Below, one piece after another: positions 37,040 through 46,462 of a DNA stretch of 64,000 nucleotides (its first letter is position 1; each line of letters opens with the position of its first letter). The position numbers and the translations under genes were made by a program. This DNA is from CALNYS01 sp942490855 (GTDB lineage Bacteria; Planctomycetota; Phycisphaerae; Phycisphaerales; UBA1924): contig CALNYS010000004.1 of NCBI GenBank assembly GCA_942490855.1, forward strand, positions 930,001-994,000. Direction: 5' to 3'. The notes beneath the pieces were generated by a model that worked only from the letters and a program-made list of their open reading frames with translations, ran no database searches and was not told where the DNA came from.

Positions 37040-39592
37040 ATGAAGAACCAGATTCTCGCGCGCGCACTCGGCGCCGGTCTGGCCGCGAACCTCCTCCTCG
37101 CGGCGTCGGCCGAGTCCCCACCCTTCGGCACGCTCTTCCTCGAGGCCGGGAACCGCCCCTTCGCGATCGAGCAGGGCGATTTCAACGGCGACGGCGTCGT
37201 CGATCTCGCGACGCTTCACGATCCTCTCGGCGAGCCCGGCGGCGTGAGCCTGTCGGTGTACATCGGTCGCGGCGACGGGACGTTCGAGCCGCGCCGGTCG
37301 ATCTCCGGGACCGATTCCCGGTTTTTCCTCGCCGGCGACTTTGACGGGGACGGGACGGATGAACTCGTGGCGCGCGCGCCGGGCGAAGCGTCCAACAGCG
37401 ATCAGTACTCGGTGTACGGGCTCGACAAAGCGGGTGATCTTGTCGTGCGACGCACGCAGACGCTCTCTGTCGGCGCCTCGGCTGGGGCCAGCAACCTTCC
37501 GCGAGCGCTCGGCGGAGACTTCAACGGCGACGGGCGCGACGATGTGGCGCTGCTGCTGGAGGACCGGGCGACGTTCAACGTGTTCCTCGGGTTCCCGGGC
37601 GGGCTCGATCAGGCCACTGAGTTGGCGCCCGGCGGGGTGACGGGTGCGATCAGCGCCGCGATCGCGGAGGACCTCGACGGCGATGGCTCGGTAGAGATCG
37701 TCACGGCGCACGACGAGCACGTCCGCGTGTGGTCGTGGGACGACGGCTCGATGGATGAGATCGTCGCGCTGGAGTTCGACGACAGGATCGACCAGCTCGC
37801 GGCGGGCGAGATCGACGGCGCGCCGGGAGCGGACCTTCTCGCGGGTGAGCACGAGGGCGGGTATCTCCTTGAGTACGCCGTATTGCCCGATGTTCTGGCC
37901 GGTACGGCCCGCGGAGCGATTGAGCTCGACAACGAGATCTTCGGCGAGAAGCCGTACTTCTTTGATGAGAATGGCGATGGCTTGGACGACTTGCTCGTGC
38001 TCGACGTCACGGGTGTGTCTGTGGTCGGCCCGCTTCGCCCAGAACTCTCGTACGCGTACGTCGCTTCGAATGTTTCAGGTGTTTTTCCGTACCCGGCGTT
38101 CGGCGAGACGCCGAGGCTGGGGCTCTACCCAGCAGACGCGGTCGTCGCGGACTTCAACGCGGACGGGCGTCCTGACATCGCCGCGGTGAACGCGCACCGC
38201 GACAACGGCACGGTGACGATCGTTCTCGGGCAGGGCGCGGGGGCGTTCGGCAACGTCGACGCGGTCGACAACCGTGTCGGCCTTGGCCTCCCGGGTGCGC
38301 GGTTCATCGATCTCGACGCGGACGGCTACCCCGATGTGGTCTTTGACGGCGAGGTTCACCTCAACGAGCAAGGGCGATTTGCGCTCGAAGCCGACGCTCA
38401 ACTCCTCTCGGAGTACGGCGGCGCGGCGAACGGCGTCTTTGCTGACCTCGACGGCGACGGCGACGTTGATCAGTACATCCTCGAGGATGGGTTCATCACC
38501 GCGTTCATCAACGACGCGGGTGTATTCACCGCGCAGGCGGCGCACGAGCTCGCGACGACGGACGAAGAGCAGGACGACTATGGGCCCGGGGCGCCGATCT
38601 CGCCGGGCGGCGGCGCGTCGGTGCTCGTCGCCACGCGCCCGAAGGGCTCTGAGAGCAGCGATGCCTTCAACGCCACTGTGCTTGAGTACCTCGGCGCCGG
38701 GGTGTTCTCAGAAACGCGCGTCTCGTTCAACCTGCCGTACGTGATCCCGATCCGCGTGGTCGACTTCGACGGCGACGGTCTCGGGGATATTCAGTGGTCG
38801 GGCTTCGAGCCGGGGCTCGATTCCCTTGATCGGTATATCTGGCTGAACGACGCCGGCGCGTTTCTCCCCGACGCGACCCCGTACGGCCAGACCGGCGTCA
38901 CGCCGGGGTTTGAGAGAGCGATCTTCGATCTCTCGGGGGACGGGCTCGCGGACCGGGTGATGATCGACGGCGTCGATCTTCCCTCGGGGGTCGAGTGGTC
39001 GGTACGCATCGAGCTCCAGCAGGCTGACGGCGCCTTCGTCGCAAGCCAGGCGTTCGTCACCGCTGCGGAAAAAGGCGTCGCGATGACCGCGAATATCGGC
39101 AGGGTTGTGCACGAGGATCTCACCGGGGACGGTGTCGCCGACCTGTGTGTTCTCTACACCGTGGTTGACGAGTTCTTCGGTTACGCGGTTGTGGTGTACG
39201 AGGGGCTCGGTGCGGGGGTGTTCGGGCAACCGCTCGGGATCGTCGCCGGGCCGATCGGCGGGTCAAGTGACTTCGGATTCGACGTCGCTGACGCCGACCT
39301 CGACGGCGACGTCGACATCCTTCTGGGCGGGGACTGGTTCATGAACCCGCCGTCGCTCAACAACAGCCCGCTCGTCAGCGGCGTCCTCTACAACCGCACG
39401 AACGGTGTGAAGGCGTCTTGCTTCGGCGATCTCAACGGCGACGGACGCGTCGGCCCGGCCGATCTCGCGCGCGTGCTCGCGGCGTGGGGTCACGACGAGG
39501 CGGAGTTCATCACGTACGACCTCTACCCCGACGGGGTGATCGACGCGACAGACATCGCGGCGCTCATCGCCGAGTGGGGCGACTGCGACTAG
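37040..39592 (+). CDS. Large exported FG-GAP/VCBS repeat protein with dockerin-like tail
   Basis: An 850-residue secreted protein with signal peptide ending in LLAASAES. Repeated calcium-type motifs of the FG-GAP/VCBS beta-propeller kind occur along the whole chain: GDFNGDGVVDLATL, GDFDGDGTDELV, GDFNGDGRDDVALL, DLDGDGSVEIVTAH, DFNADGRPDIAAV and DLDADGYPDVVF. The end has GDLNGDGRVGPADLARVL and DLYPDGVIDATDIAALI, dockerin-like tail repeats that resemble the ends of the two other exoproteins here. Calcium-dependent adhesion or polymer binding is inferred. No operon partner is close. Confidence 0.87.
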   Translation: MKNQILARALGAGLAANLLLAASAESPPFGTLFLEAGNRPFAIEQGDFNGDGVVDLATLHDPLGEPGGVSLSVYIGRGDGTFEPRRSISGTDSRFFLAGDFDGDGTDELVARAPGEASNSDQYSVYGLDKAGDLVVRRTQTLSVGASAGASNLPRALGGDFNGDGRDDVALLLEDRATFNVFLGFPGGLDQATELAPGGVTGAISAAIAEDLDGDGSVEIVTAHDEHVRVWSWDDGSMDEIVALEFDDRIDQLAAGEIDGAPGADLLAGEHEGGYLLEYAVLPDVLAGTARGAIELDNEIFGEKPYFFDENGDGLDDLLVLDVTGVSVVGPLRPELSYAYVASNVSGVFPYPAFGETPRLGLYPADAVVADFNADGRPDIAAVNAHRDNGTVTIVLGQGAGAFGNVDAVDNRVGLGLPGARFIDLDADGYPDVVFDGEVHLNEQGRFALEADAQLLSEYGGAANGVFADLDGDGDVDQYILEDGFITAFINDAGVFTAQAAHELATTDEEQDDYGPGAPISPGGGASVLVATRPKGSESSDAFNATVLEYLGAGVFSETRVSFNLPYVIPIRVVDFDGDGLGDIQWSGFEPGLDSLDRYIWLNDAGAFLPDATPYGQTGVTPGFERAIFDLSGDGLADRVMIDGVDLPSGVEWSVRIELQQADGAFVASQAFVTAAEKGVAMTANIGRVVHEDLTGDGVADLCVLYTVVDEFFGYAVVVYEGLGAGVFGQPLGIVAGPIGGSSDFGFDVADADLDGDVDILLGGDWFMNPPSLNNSPLVSGVLYNRTNGVKASCFGDLNGDGRVGPADLARVLAAWGHDEAEFITYDLYPDGVIDATDIAALIAEWGDCD

Positions 39593-39630
39593 GCAGGGCG
39601 TGCTTGATTTCGATCGGTGAGGGAGAAGCC

Positions 39631-39885
39631 TCAGTCGTCGTTGCGATCAACGACCTTCTGGGGCTTCTTCTTCTTGTCGAAGTAGGAGCCGCTGAACTTC
39701 TTCTGGAACTTCTCAACGCGGCCGGCGGCGTCCACGAAGGACTGCTTGCCCGTGAAGAAGGGGTGGGAGCCCGACCACACGTCGGCGTGGATATCGGGGA
39801 CCGTCGCGCCGACCTCCATGACCACCTCGCCGTTGTAGTAGACCTTGGCGTTGGGGTAGTACTTGGGGTGGATGTCGCTCTTCAT
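39631..39885 (-). CDS. rpmE: 50S ribosomal protein L31
   Basis: An 84-residue protein with the L31 signature DIHPKYYPNAKVYY and GSHPFFTGKQSFVD. The zinc-binding cysteines of type A L31 (CxC and CxxC) are replaced (YYN, WSGSH), so this is a zinc-independent form. The ATG at 39885 is the natural start; sequence before it is not L31-like. A basic tail KKKKPQKVVDRNDD follows. It is transcribed away from tRNA-Asn. Confidence 0.95.
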   Translation of the reverse strand: MKSDIHPKYYPNAKVYYNGEVVMEVGATVPDIHADVWSGSHPFFTGKQSFVDAAGRVEKFQKKFSGSYFDKKKKPQKVVDRNDD

Positions 39886-40039
39886 GGCGGTCTCCGGGCG
39901 GCTCTGGGCGGCGCTGAAAGCGGCCCGCGTGGATCGGGCGGGTTCTCGGGCTCGCCGCCCCCACCGGGCAGCGAGCCGGGAAGTGTACCGCCTGGGAACG
40001 CGGACGCCAAGCCCGAGGCTGGAGACCCCCGCCCGCCAG

Positions 40040-40067
40040 TTGACCGGCGGCGAAAACGGGGTACATT
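40040..40067 (+). promoter_or_regulatory. Sigma-70-type promoter of tRNA-Asn
   Basis: TTGACC (40040-40045), a 16-base spacer and TACATT (40062-40067) match the consensus well, with transcription expected about 25 bases before the tRNA. Confidence 0.65.
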
Positions 40068-40099
40068 TGCCGGTCCCCACCGGTTTTCCGAGGGGTGTG

Positions 40100-40171
40100 T
40101 CCCCGATAGCTCAATGGTAGAGCGAGCGGCTGTTAACCGCTAGGTTGTAGGTTCAAGTCCTACTCGGGGAG
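40100..40171 (+). tRNA. tRNA-Asn (anticodon GTT)
   Basis: A 72-base cloverleaf with acceptor TCCCCGA/TCGGGGA, TAGCTC D-arm, anticodon stem AGCGG/CCGCT with loop CTGTTAA (anticodon GTT), T-loop TTCAAGT and discriminator G. No CCA is encoded. Confidence 0.96.
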
Positions 40172-40522
40172 CTTTCCGCGATCGCCCGCATGCGATGCGT
40201 CGGACCACCGGCGCCCCGAGCGCCTCACCACTTCCATCCGATTGAACGTTCTCATCGACGCGCGGCGTGCGAGCCGGGGGCGTCAACCAGTTGAGTTCGA
40301 TCGCCCGGGCGCCTCTGACGTATGCGGGGCGCGATGGGCGAGTCCGGGTCCTATAAGCCCGGGGTGTTGCAGCTGTATCACGGCAAGCAATTGATTCGTT
40401 TTTGTATCGATCGGGAATCTACTTCGGGGTACTTTTGCGACGGATTGGTGCGCACTCGGCACAGGGTGAGGGCAACGGAGACCTCGCACCAGTCTTCCAT
40501 ACCAAGCAAGAGGATACGAGAG
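40172..40522. other. Non-coding region between tRNA-Asn and the haloperoxidase gene
   Basis: About 350 bases without a supported gene. TATAAG at about 40353-40358 and the TTGATT-like sequence near 40391 could be promoter parts for the haloperoxidase, but no pair with good spacing stands out. No hairpin with a T-run follows the tRNA. Confidence 0.4.
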
Positions 40523-41926
40523 ATGCATACATTCGAGCACTTCATGGGTGGTCGGCGCGCGCTCAGCGCGGCTGTGTTGTTGACCCTTGCGGGGGCCACG
40601 GCCTCAGCGGACATGGTGACGGACTGGAACCGGATGCTGCGCGACGCGACGCGGGCGAGTTCGGGCTTTGACGCGGCGCCCGGCCCGGTGGCGCGTTCGG
40701 GTGCGATGCTGCACGCGGCGATCTTCGATGCGGTGAACGCGGTCGATCGGACCCACACTTCCGCGATGGTGAACATGAAAGCCGAGGCGGGGACGAACAA
40801 GTTCGCCGCTGCTGCTGCGGCGGGTCACGCGACGCTGTCTGCGTTGTACGGCTCGAACGCGACGCTCCAGGCGCAGTTCGACGGGTTGTACGCGTCGCAG
40901 ATCGCGAAGATCCAGGCCGGCGCCGGGCGCGATGCGGGCATCGCGCTGGGGCACCAGATCGCGTCGTCGGTTGTCAGCGGTCGTGCGGCTGACGGGTTCG
41001 ATGCGCCGTACAGCTACACGGAGCAGAGCGGGCCCGGGCATTGGCGATCGAACTACGCACCCGGGGCCCCGGCGTGGGGTCCGCAGTGGGGGGAGGTGAC
41101 GCCGTGGGTGCTCGATTCAGGCGACCAGTTCCGCCCTGGGCCCCCGCCGTCGCTCACGAGCCAGGAGTACACGGACGCCTGGAACGAGGTGTACAGCAAG
41201 GGCAGCGCGACCAACTCGACCCGCACCGCCGAGGAGACGGAGATCGCGTGGTTCTGGGGCAACGACCGCGACGGAACGATGAAGCCGCCCGGGCAGATCA
41301 ACCGGATCGCCGAGATCGTGTCGGCGGACCGTTTCTCCGGTCTCAGCGAGTCCGACCGTCTCAGCGAATCGGCGCGCCTGTTCGCGATGGTGAACGTCGG
41401 GATGTTCGAGGCGTCGGTCGCGGCGTGGGACAGCAAGTTCAACACGGATCTGGATCTCTGGCGCCCCATCGCGGGGATCCATGAGGCGGACACCGACGGG
41501 AACGTGAACACGGTCAGCGACCCGACCTGGGAGCCGCTGAGCCACGTGGGCGTGGGCGGGGATCCCTTTAACCCGCCGTTCCCGGCGTACGTTTCGGGCC
41601 ACGCGACGTTCGCCGCGACGGGCGCGTCGCTGATCGCGCAGTTCTTCGGCACGGACGACATCGCGTTCGTCCTTGACACCGACGACGTTGACGCGGACGG
41701 CGTGGAGCGCAGCTTCGATAGCCTGAGCGAGGCCGCGTGGGAGAACGCCATCAGCCGCGTCTACCTCGGCGTGCACTGGCGGTTCGACGCGGTGGCCGGG
41801 AACGAGCTCGGCTATGACATCGGCGAGTACGTCTTCGACAATTTCCTGCTCGCGGTCCCCTCGCCCGGCGTGGCGCCCGCGTTCGCGTTCGGCGCTGTTC
41901 TGGCCTCCCGTCGCCGGAGAGGTTGA
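40523..41926 (+). CDS. Exported vanadium-dependent haloperoxidase (PAP2 type) with PEP-CTERM-like tail
   Basis: A 467-residue secreted enzyme of the vanadium haloperoxidase/type 2 phosphatidic acid phosphatase superfamily, which oxidises halides with peroxide or releases phosphate. Signal peptide ends in ATASAD. The vanadate/phosphate site is complete: SKFNTDLDLWRPIAGI, PAYVSGHATFAATGA and SRVYLGVHWRFDAVAG supply Lys, Arg, His, Arg and His. The C-terminus AVPSPGVAPAFAF plus a terminal SRRRRG is a PEP-CTERM-like sorting signal. AAGAGGA precedes the ATG. Whether it binds vanadate or acts as phosphatase cannot be read from sequence. Confidence 0.9.
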   Translation: MHTFEHFMGGRRALSAAVLLTLAGATASADMVTDWNRMLRDATRASSGFDAAPGPVARSGAMLHAAIFDAVNAVDRTHTSAMVNMKAEAGTNKFAAAAAAGHATLSALYGSNATLQAQFDGLYASQIAKIQAGAGRDAGIALGHQIASSVVSGRAADGFDAPYSYTEQSGPGHWRSNYAPGAPAWGPQWGEVTPWVLDSGDQFRPGPPPSLTSQEYTDAWNEVYSKGSATNSTRTAEETEIAWFWGNDRDGTMKPPGQINRIAEIVSADRFSGLSESDRLSESARLFAMVNVGMFEASVAAWDSKFNTDLDLWRPIAGIHEADTDGNVNTVSDPTWEPLSHVGVGGDPFNPPFPAYVSGHATFAATGASLIAQFFGTDDIAFVLDTDDVDADGVERSFDSLSEAAWENAISRVYLGVHWRFDAVAGNELGYDIGEYVFDNFLLAVPSPGVAPAFAFGAVLASRRRRG

Positions 41927-42023
41927 CTGCAGGGCAAGGCTCTCCGCGCACGGGTGCGGAGAGACCCGCGCGGCGCTCAATCACCGCGTCTTGCCAAAGG
42001 CCGCTGAGGCTCGTGCATATGTC

Positions 42024-42052
42024 GCCGCTACGGGAAACCGTAGCGGCTTTTT
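42024..42052 (+). terminator. Strong intrinsic terminator after the haloperoxidase
   Basis: A perfect 10-bp stem (gccgctacgg with ccgtagcggc), GAAA tetraloop and five T (42048-42052). Confidence 0.95.
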
Positions 42053-42105
42053 CATTGGCGCCAGCGAGGCCGGGGCACGTTTGCCGGTCCCCGTCGGTTC
42101 CCGAT

Positions 42106-43353
42106 CTATGCGGGGGTTGTCGCTGGCGGTTCGACGCCAAGCCCACGCTTCTCGTCCCGCCTCGCCCGGCGTTCTTCCCGGATGCGCGGTCCGTTGAGCA
42201 GCACGCCGATCCAGGTGTAGCGGACGAAGAGCTGGTAGGTGCCGAGCATGATCACGCCGCTTGCGATCAGCACGATCGAGAACTTGGCGTACGCGTTCAG
42301 CTGCACGGGCATCAGCAAGAGGTTCAGCCAGACCACCAGCGGCAGGTGGATGATGTACATCCAGTACGTTGAATCCGAGATGTAGCGCATCGCCCGGCTT
42401 GGCTTCTGGAAGAGATGCAGGAACAGCCCGGTGAATCCGACCACGAACGCGCCGGTGCTGGATGCGGAGATCGCACGGGTGAGCGTACTCGTGGCGTCGC
42501 TGTTGAGTGAGGAGTCGCCCGATCGTGCGATCATCCATGCTCCCAGCGCGAACCCGATGATGAGCAAGGGGATGTAGAACCGCGCGAGCAACGGGAGCAA
42601 CTCGCGCTGGCGGTAGAGCATCCAGCCCCCAGCAAAGAAGAGCAGGTAGTACGCAATGATGTGCAGGGCGGGCAAAGCTGTCGCTTGAGTCTCAACGCCC
42701 GAGCCGCTTTGCAGGAAGAGCAGCGGGAACGCCAGGATCGCGAACACGGGGGCCGCGAGCCCCTTGCGTACGCACCAGCACCAGCCGTTGGTGACGAGCG
42801 CGTTCGTCTTCGCGATGGGCGGGGCAAGCCTGCCGAGCCAGAGCCAGACCACCGCGGCCGCATACATCACGAGCAGTTGCTGGAGGAACCACAAGTGCGC
42901 CGGGTTCAGGATGAGGTTGAGAGGTCGGGTGTTGTAGTAGTTCGCCCAGACCGACATGAACGACATTGCTTCGGCATCCGGGGTCATCAGGTAGTGACCC
43001 CACGCGAACACGCCCTTCCATACGGGGATGATGAAGATCATCGCGAGCAGGAGGGGCAACGCGATTCTTTTAAGTCGATGGATCGCGAAGCGCTCGGCGC
43101 CGTACCGGGCGTAGAGCATGCAGGCGAAGAACCCCGCCATGACAAAGAAGACCTGCATGCGGAACATGTGGATGTACCAGAACGAAAAATCGAAGACGAC
43201 GCTCGATGAAGCATCATCCACTGGCCACACACTCCAGACGTTGGTCATGTACGCCATCTCAGCGTGGAGAACAATCCCGAGGAGCATCGCGACGGCTCGA
43301 AGGGCGTCCATCGAATGGAGGCGTTCGTTGTGGGCGATCGGGGTCGGCGTCAT
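42106..43353 (-). CDS. Acyltransferase-3 family membrane protein
   Basis: A 415-residue inner-membrane acyltransferase (AT3/OpgC-like) that would acylate a sugar, glucan or polymer. It opens RLHSMDALRAVAMLLGIVLH, the family's N-terminal helix with the essential Arg-Ala and His (LGIVLHAEM), and has ten or so hydrophobic segments, with FRMQVFFVMAGFFACMLY and ISDSTYWMYIIHLPLVVWL. The N-terminal ribosome site is weak. Substrate unknown. It is convergent with the haloperoxidase gene across a terminator. Confidence 0.87.
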   Translation of the reverse strand: MTPTPIAHNERLHSMDALRAVAMLLGIVLHAEMAYMTNVWSVWPVDDASSSVVFDFSFWYIHMFRMQVFFVMAGFFACMLYARYGAERFAIHRLKRIALPLLLAMIFIIPVWKGVFAWGHYLMTPDAEAMSFMSVWANYYNTRPLNLILNPAHLWFLQQLLVMYAAAVVWLWLGRLAPPIAKTNALVTNGWCWCVRKGLAAPVFAILAFPLLFLQSGSGVETQATALPALHIIAYYLLFFAGGWMLYRQRELLPLLARFYIPLLIIGFALGAWMIARSGDSSLNSDATSTLTRAISASSTGAFVVGFTGLFLHLFQKPSRAMRYISDSTYWMYIIHLPLVVWLNLLLMPVQLNAYAKFSIVLIASGVIMLGTYQLFVRYTWIGVLLNGPRIREERRARRDEKRGLGVEPPATTPA

Positions 43354-43757
43354 TGGAGCCCTTTGTGTGTGGAGCGATGTGGTTCTCGACCCACACTCTC
43401 CTACGCGTTTGCAGAGACCGTCAACGACAGACTAGTGGATCAGCCGGTGTGAGCCGGGGGCGCGACAGCGGTGGCGAGCGGGGGGGTGTTCTCGGTCCTG
43501 ACCTGATTCGGATTCGGGCGCATCTTGAGCCAGCACGCAGCGAGCGCGTCGCCGTCTCTCATAGTATCGGTGCAGGGTCTACGAGCGACAGCCGCCGCGC
43601 GCCGAGTCGTGGACTCTTGCCGCTCACTCCCCCCGCACGCCTACACAAGGCGCGGACGCATGGGTGTGATCCGTTCGGCCCGGGGGGGTGTGAGCGTCTA
43701 CGGGCTATGCGCGGTGAAGCCTGTTCGTCGTCGCACTATCGATCAGGCCAGCGTTAC
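43354..43757. other. Non-coding region between katG and the acyltransferase gene
   Basis: About 400 bases between two minus-strand genes. I see no protein gene that I would defend, no RNA gene and no clear katG terminator. It must hold the acyltransferase promoter. Confidence 0.4.
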
Positions 43758-45938
43758 TCAAAACCGATCCAGGTTCATGACCCTGTCCCACGCGGCGACG
43801 AAGTCATCGACGAACACACCTGACGCGTCGCTGCAGGCGTACGCCTCGGCGATCGCTCGGAGCTGGGAGTTCGAACCGAAAACGAGATCGACGCGGGTCG
43901 CGGTCCATCTCTTCTCGCCGGTGGTCCGGTCGCGCCCCTCGAAGAGCGCTTCGGAATCGTCCGTCGCGCTCCAGATCGTTTGCACGTCGAGCAGGTTGAC
44001 GAAGAAATCGTTCGTCAGTGCCTCCGGACGGTCGGTGAAGACGCCGTGCGCGGTCCCGCCCGTGTTGGCGTTCAGCACGCGCAGCCCGCCGATCAGCACC
44101 GTCATCTCGGGCGCCGACAGCGTCAGCAGCTGGGCGCGATCGACCAGCAGGTGCTCGGCGGCGCGAGTGAAGCCGTCGTCGAGATGGTTGCGGAAGCCGT
44201 CCGCCTTGAGTTCGAGGGCCCCGAACGAATCCGCGTCGGTCTGCTCCGGGCTCGCGTCGGTCCTGCCCGGCGTGAAGGGGACAGCAATGTCGCGACCGGC
44301 GTTCTGTGCCGCGTGTTCGATAGCGGCGCACCCGGCGAGGACGATCAGGTCGGCGAGAGACACGCGCGTGGCGCCGGGCTGGGCGTTGTTGAACTCGTTC
44401 TGGATTTGTTCCAGCGCCGTCAGCACCCGGGCAAGACGCGCCGGTTCGTTCACGGGCCAGTCCTTCTGCGGCGCGAGCCGGACGCGAGCGCCGTTCGCCC
44501 CGCCGCGCATGTCGCTGCCCCGGAACGTGGACGCCGACGCCCACGCCGTGAAGACGAGATCCGCGATGGACAGTCCCGAGGCGAGGCACGTGGCCTTGAG
44601 CGCGGCGATATCCCCGGGCCCGATGAGTTCGTGATCAATGTCGGGGACCGGGTCCTGCCAGATCAGTTCTTCTGAGGGGACCTCCGGGCCGAGGTAGCGC
44701 GAGACCGGGCCCATGTCCCGGTGGGTCAGCTTGTACAAGGCCCGCGCGAAGGCGTCGGCGAACTCGTCCGGGTTCTCGTGGAAACGCCGTGAGATCGGTT
44801 CGTAGATCGGGTCCATCCGCATCGCCATGTCGGCGGTGGTCATCATGGGCGCGAACTTCTTCGAGGGGTCGTGTGCGCCCGGGACCATGTCCTTCTCGGC
44901 GACGTCCTGCGCCTGCCACTGCCAGGCGCCCGCGGGGCTCTTGACCAGCTCCCACTCGTACCCGAAGAGCATGTCGAAGTACCCCGTGTCCCACTTCGTC
45001 GGGTTCGGCGTCCACGCGCCCTCGATCCCGCTGGTGATCGTGTCGTCGCCCTTGCCGCTGCCGAATCGGTTCTTCCAGCCAAGGCCCTGCTCGGCGATGC
45101 CGGCGCCCTCGGGTTCGCGGTCGAGGTACTCGCTGTCGGGGGCGGCGCCGTGGCACTTCCCGAACGTGTGCCCGCCCGCGGTGAGCGCGACGGTTTCCTC
45201 GTCGTTCATCGCCATGCGCGCGAACGTCTCGCGGATGTCGCGCCCGGAGGCGACCGGGTCCGGCGTGCCGTTGGGGCCCTCCGGGTTGACGTAGATCAGC
45301 CCCATCTGCACGGCGCCGTACGGGTTTTCGAGCACGCGGTCGCCGCTGTACCGCTGGTCGCCGAGCCACTCGGTCTCGGCGCCCCAGTCGATGTCTTCCT
45401 CCGGCTCCCAGATGTCTTCACGACCACCCGCGAAGCCGAACGTTGTGAACCCCATGGATTCGAGCGCGCAGTTGCCCGCGAGGACCATCAGGTCCGCCCA
45501 CGAGATCGCGCGTCCGTACTTCTGCTTGATCGGCCAGAGCAGGCGGCGGGCCTTGTCGAGGTTGGCGTTGTCGGGCCAGCTGTTGAGCGGCGCGAAACGC
45601 TGCGTCCCGGACGAGGCCCCGCCGCGACCGTCGAAGATGCGGTAGGTGCCGGCGCTGTGCCACGCCATGCGGATGAACAGGCCGCCGTAGTGCCCGTAGT
45701 CCGCCGGCCACCACTCCTGCGAGTCGGTCATGAGGTCGTAGAGGTCCTGTTTCACTGCGCCCAGGTCGAGTCGGTTGAACGCCTCCGCGTAGTTGAAGCC
45801 CTCGCCCATCGGGTCGGCGCGCGGGGAGCGCTGGTGGAGTACGCGCAGGCGGAGCTCTTCGGGCCACCAGTCACGGTTGGTCATGGCCGGTGCGCGCTTG
45901 GCGCCCGAGAACGGGCACGTGGAACCTTCAACTGACAT
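43758..45938 (-). CDS. katG: Catalase-peroxidase KatG
   Basis: A 726-residue haem catalase-peroxidase that removes hydrogen peroxide. The distal site is MAWHSAGTYR, the adduct Tyr is in IYVNPEGPNG, and the proximal His is in LTAGGHTFGKCHG. Both the active N-domain and the haem-free C-domain are complete. The ATG at 45938 gives the common start with CPFSGAKRA near residue 8. The fur gene ends five bases upstream, giving a fur-katG operon, a layout best known from actinobacterial furA-katG. Confidence 0.97.
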   Translation of the reverse strand: MSVEGSTCPFSGAKRAPAMTNRDWWPEELRLRVLHQRSPRADPMGEGFNYAEAFNRLDLGAVKQDLYDLMTDSQEWWPADYGHYGGLFIRMAWHSAGTYRIFDGRGGASSGTQRFAPLNSWPDNANLDKARRLLWPIKQKYGRAISWADLMVLAGNCALESMGFTTFGFAGGREDIWEPEEDIDWGAETEWLGDQRYSGDRVLENPYGAVQMGLIYVNPEGPNGTPDPVASGRDIRETFARMAMNDEETVALTAGGHTFGKCHGAAPDSEYLDREPEGAGIAEQGLGWKNRFGSGKGDDTITSGIEGAWTPNPTKWDTGYFDMLFGYEWELVKSPAGAWQWQAQDVAEKDMVPGAHDPSKKFAPMMTTADMAMRMDPIYEPISRRFHENPDEFADAFARALYKLTHRDMGPVSRYLGPEVPSEELIWQDPVPDIDHELIGPGDIAALKATCLASGLSIADLVFTAWASASTFRGSDMRGGANGARVRLAPQKDWPVNEPARLARVLTALEQIQNEFNNAQPGATRVSLADLIVLAGCAAIEHAAQNAGRDIAVPFTPGRTDASPEQTDADSFGALELKADGFRNHLDDGFTRAAEHLLVDRAQLLTLSAPEMTVLIGGLRVLNANTGGTAHGVFTDRPEALTNDFFVNLLDVQTIWSATDDSEALFEGRDRTTGEKRWTATRVDLVFGSNSQLRAIAEAYACSDASGVFVDDFVAAWDRVMNLDRF

Positions 45939-45943
45939 GGTCT

Positions 45944-46408
45944 CTATCCTTCTGACGGTTCGGTGTGGTCGGGAGCTGATGAGCGATCTGCCGGCTTCGC
46001 GGCGCAGTCGGGGCAGCGGCCCCAGTAGATGACCTCTGCCTCGTCGATCGTGTAGCCGGAGGCGTCGCTCGGGGTCAGGCACGGCGCGGCGCCGACGGCG
46101 CAGTCAACGTCAACCATCCCGCCGCACACGCGGCAGATCAGGTGATGATGGTTGTCGTCTACGCGGTCCTCGTAGCGCGCCGGAGAGTCTGCCGGACGGA
46201 TGCGCCGGATGAGGCCCTTCTCAACGAGCAACTCGAGCGCGTTGTAGACGGCCTGTCTCGAGATCGTTCCGATCTCATCGCGGGCGTTGTCCGCGACATC
46301 GTCCGCCGTGCAGTGGGGGTGACGGGACACCGCCCTCATCACGGCAAGGCGCTGCGCGGTGACGTGCACCCCGTGGTCGATCAGCAGGCGTTTCGGATCG
46401 GCGGCCAT
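45944..46408 (-). CDS. Fur/PerR-family metalloregulator
   Basis: A 154-residue repressor. The winged-helix part includes VTAQRLAVMRAVSRHPHCTADDV and ISRQAVYNALELLVEKGLIRRI. Metal and sensing ligands are in DNHHHLICRVCG and the C-terminal CPDC, with the typical Fur zinc cysteines. The ATG at 46408 is the family-like start. It is the first gene of the katG operon, with an operator 20 bases upstream of its start; peroxide or iron sensing and autoregulation are inferred by analogy with FurA/PerR. Confidence 0.93.
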   Translation of the reverse strand: MAADPKRLLIDHGVHVTAQRLAVMRAVSRHPHCTADDVADNARDEIGTISRQAVYNALELLVEKGLIRRIRPADSPARYEDRVDDNHHHLICRVCGGMVDVDCAVGAAPCLTPSDASGYTIDEAEVIYWGRCPDCAAKPADRSSAPDHTEPSEG

Positions 46409-46428
46409 GAGCGGAACATAGCCACATA

Positions 46429-46462
46429 AATAGACCCTGTCCATATATGGACTGCGTCTATT
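46429..46462. promoter_or_regulatory. Fur-type operator of the fur-katG operon
   Basis: A 34-bp nested palindrome: the perfect core gtccatatatggac (46439-46452) lies between aatagac (46429-46435) and gtctatt (46456-46462), all sharing one centre. It lies 21 bases upstream of the fur ATG and between fur and the divergent oxidoreductase, so it may control both. Confidence 0.7.

Noticed and set aside
40066..42092. The 13-base word tttgccggtcccc repeated at 40066 and 42080
   Set aside because: Surrounding sequence differs, no arms or spacing pattern is shared and the word may be chance in a GC-rich sequence.
43354..43757. Small open frames in the katG-acyltransferase gap
   Set aside because: No ribosome sites, low-complexity arginine-rich translations and no domain marks.
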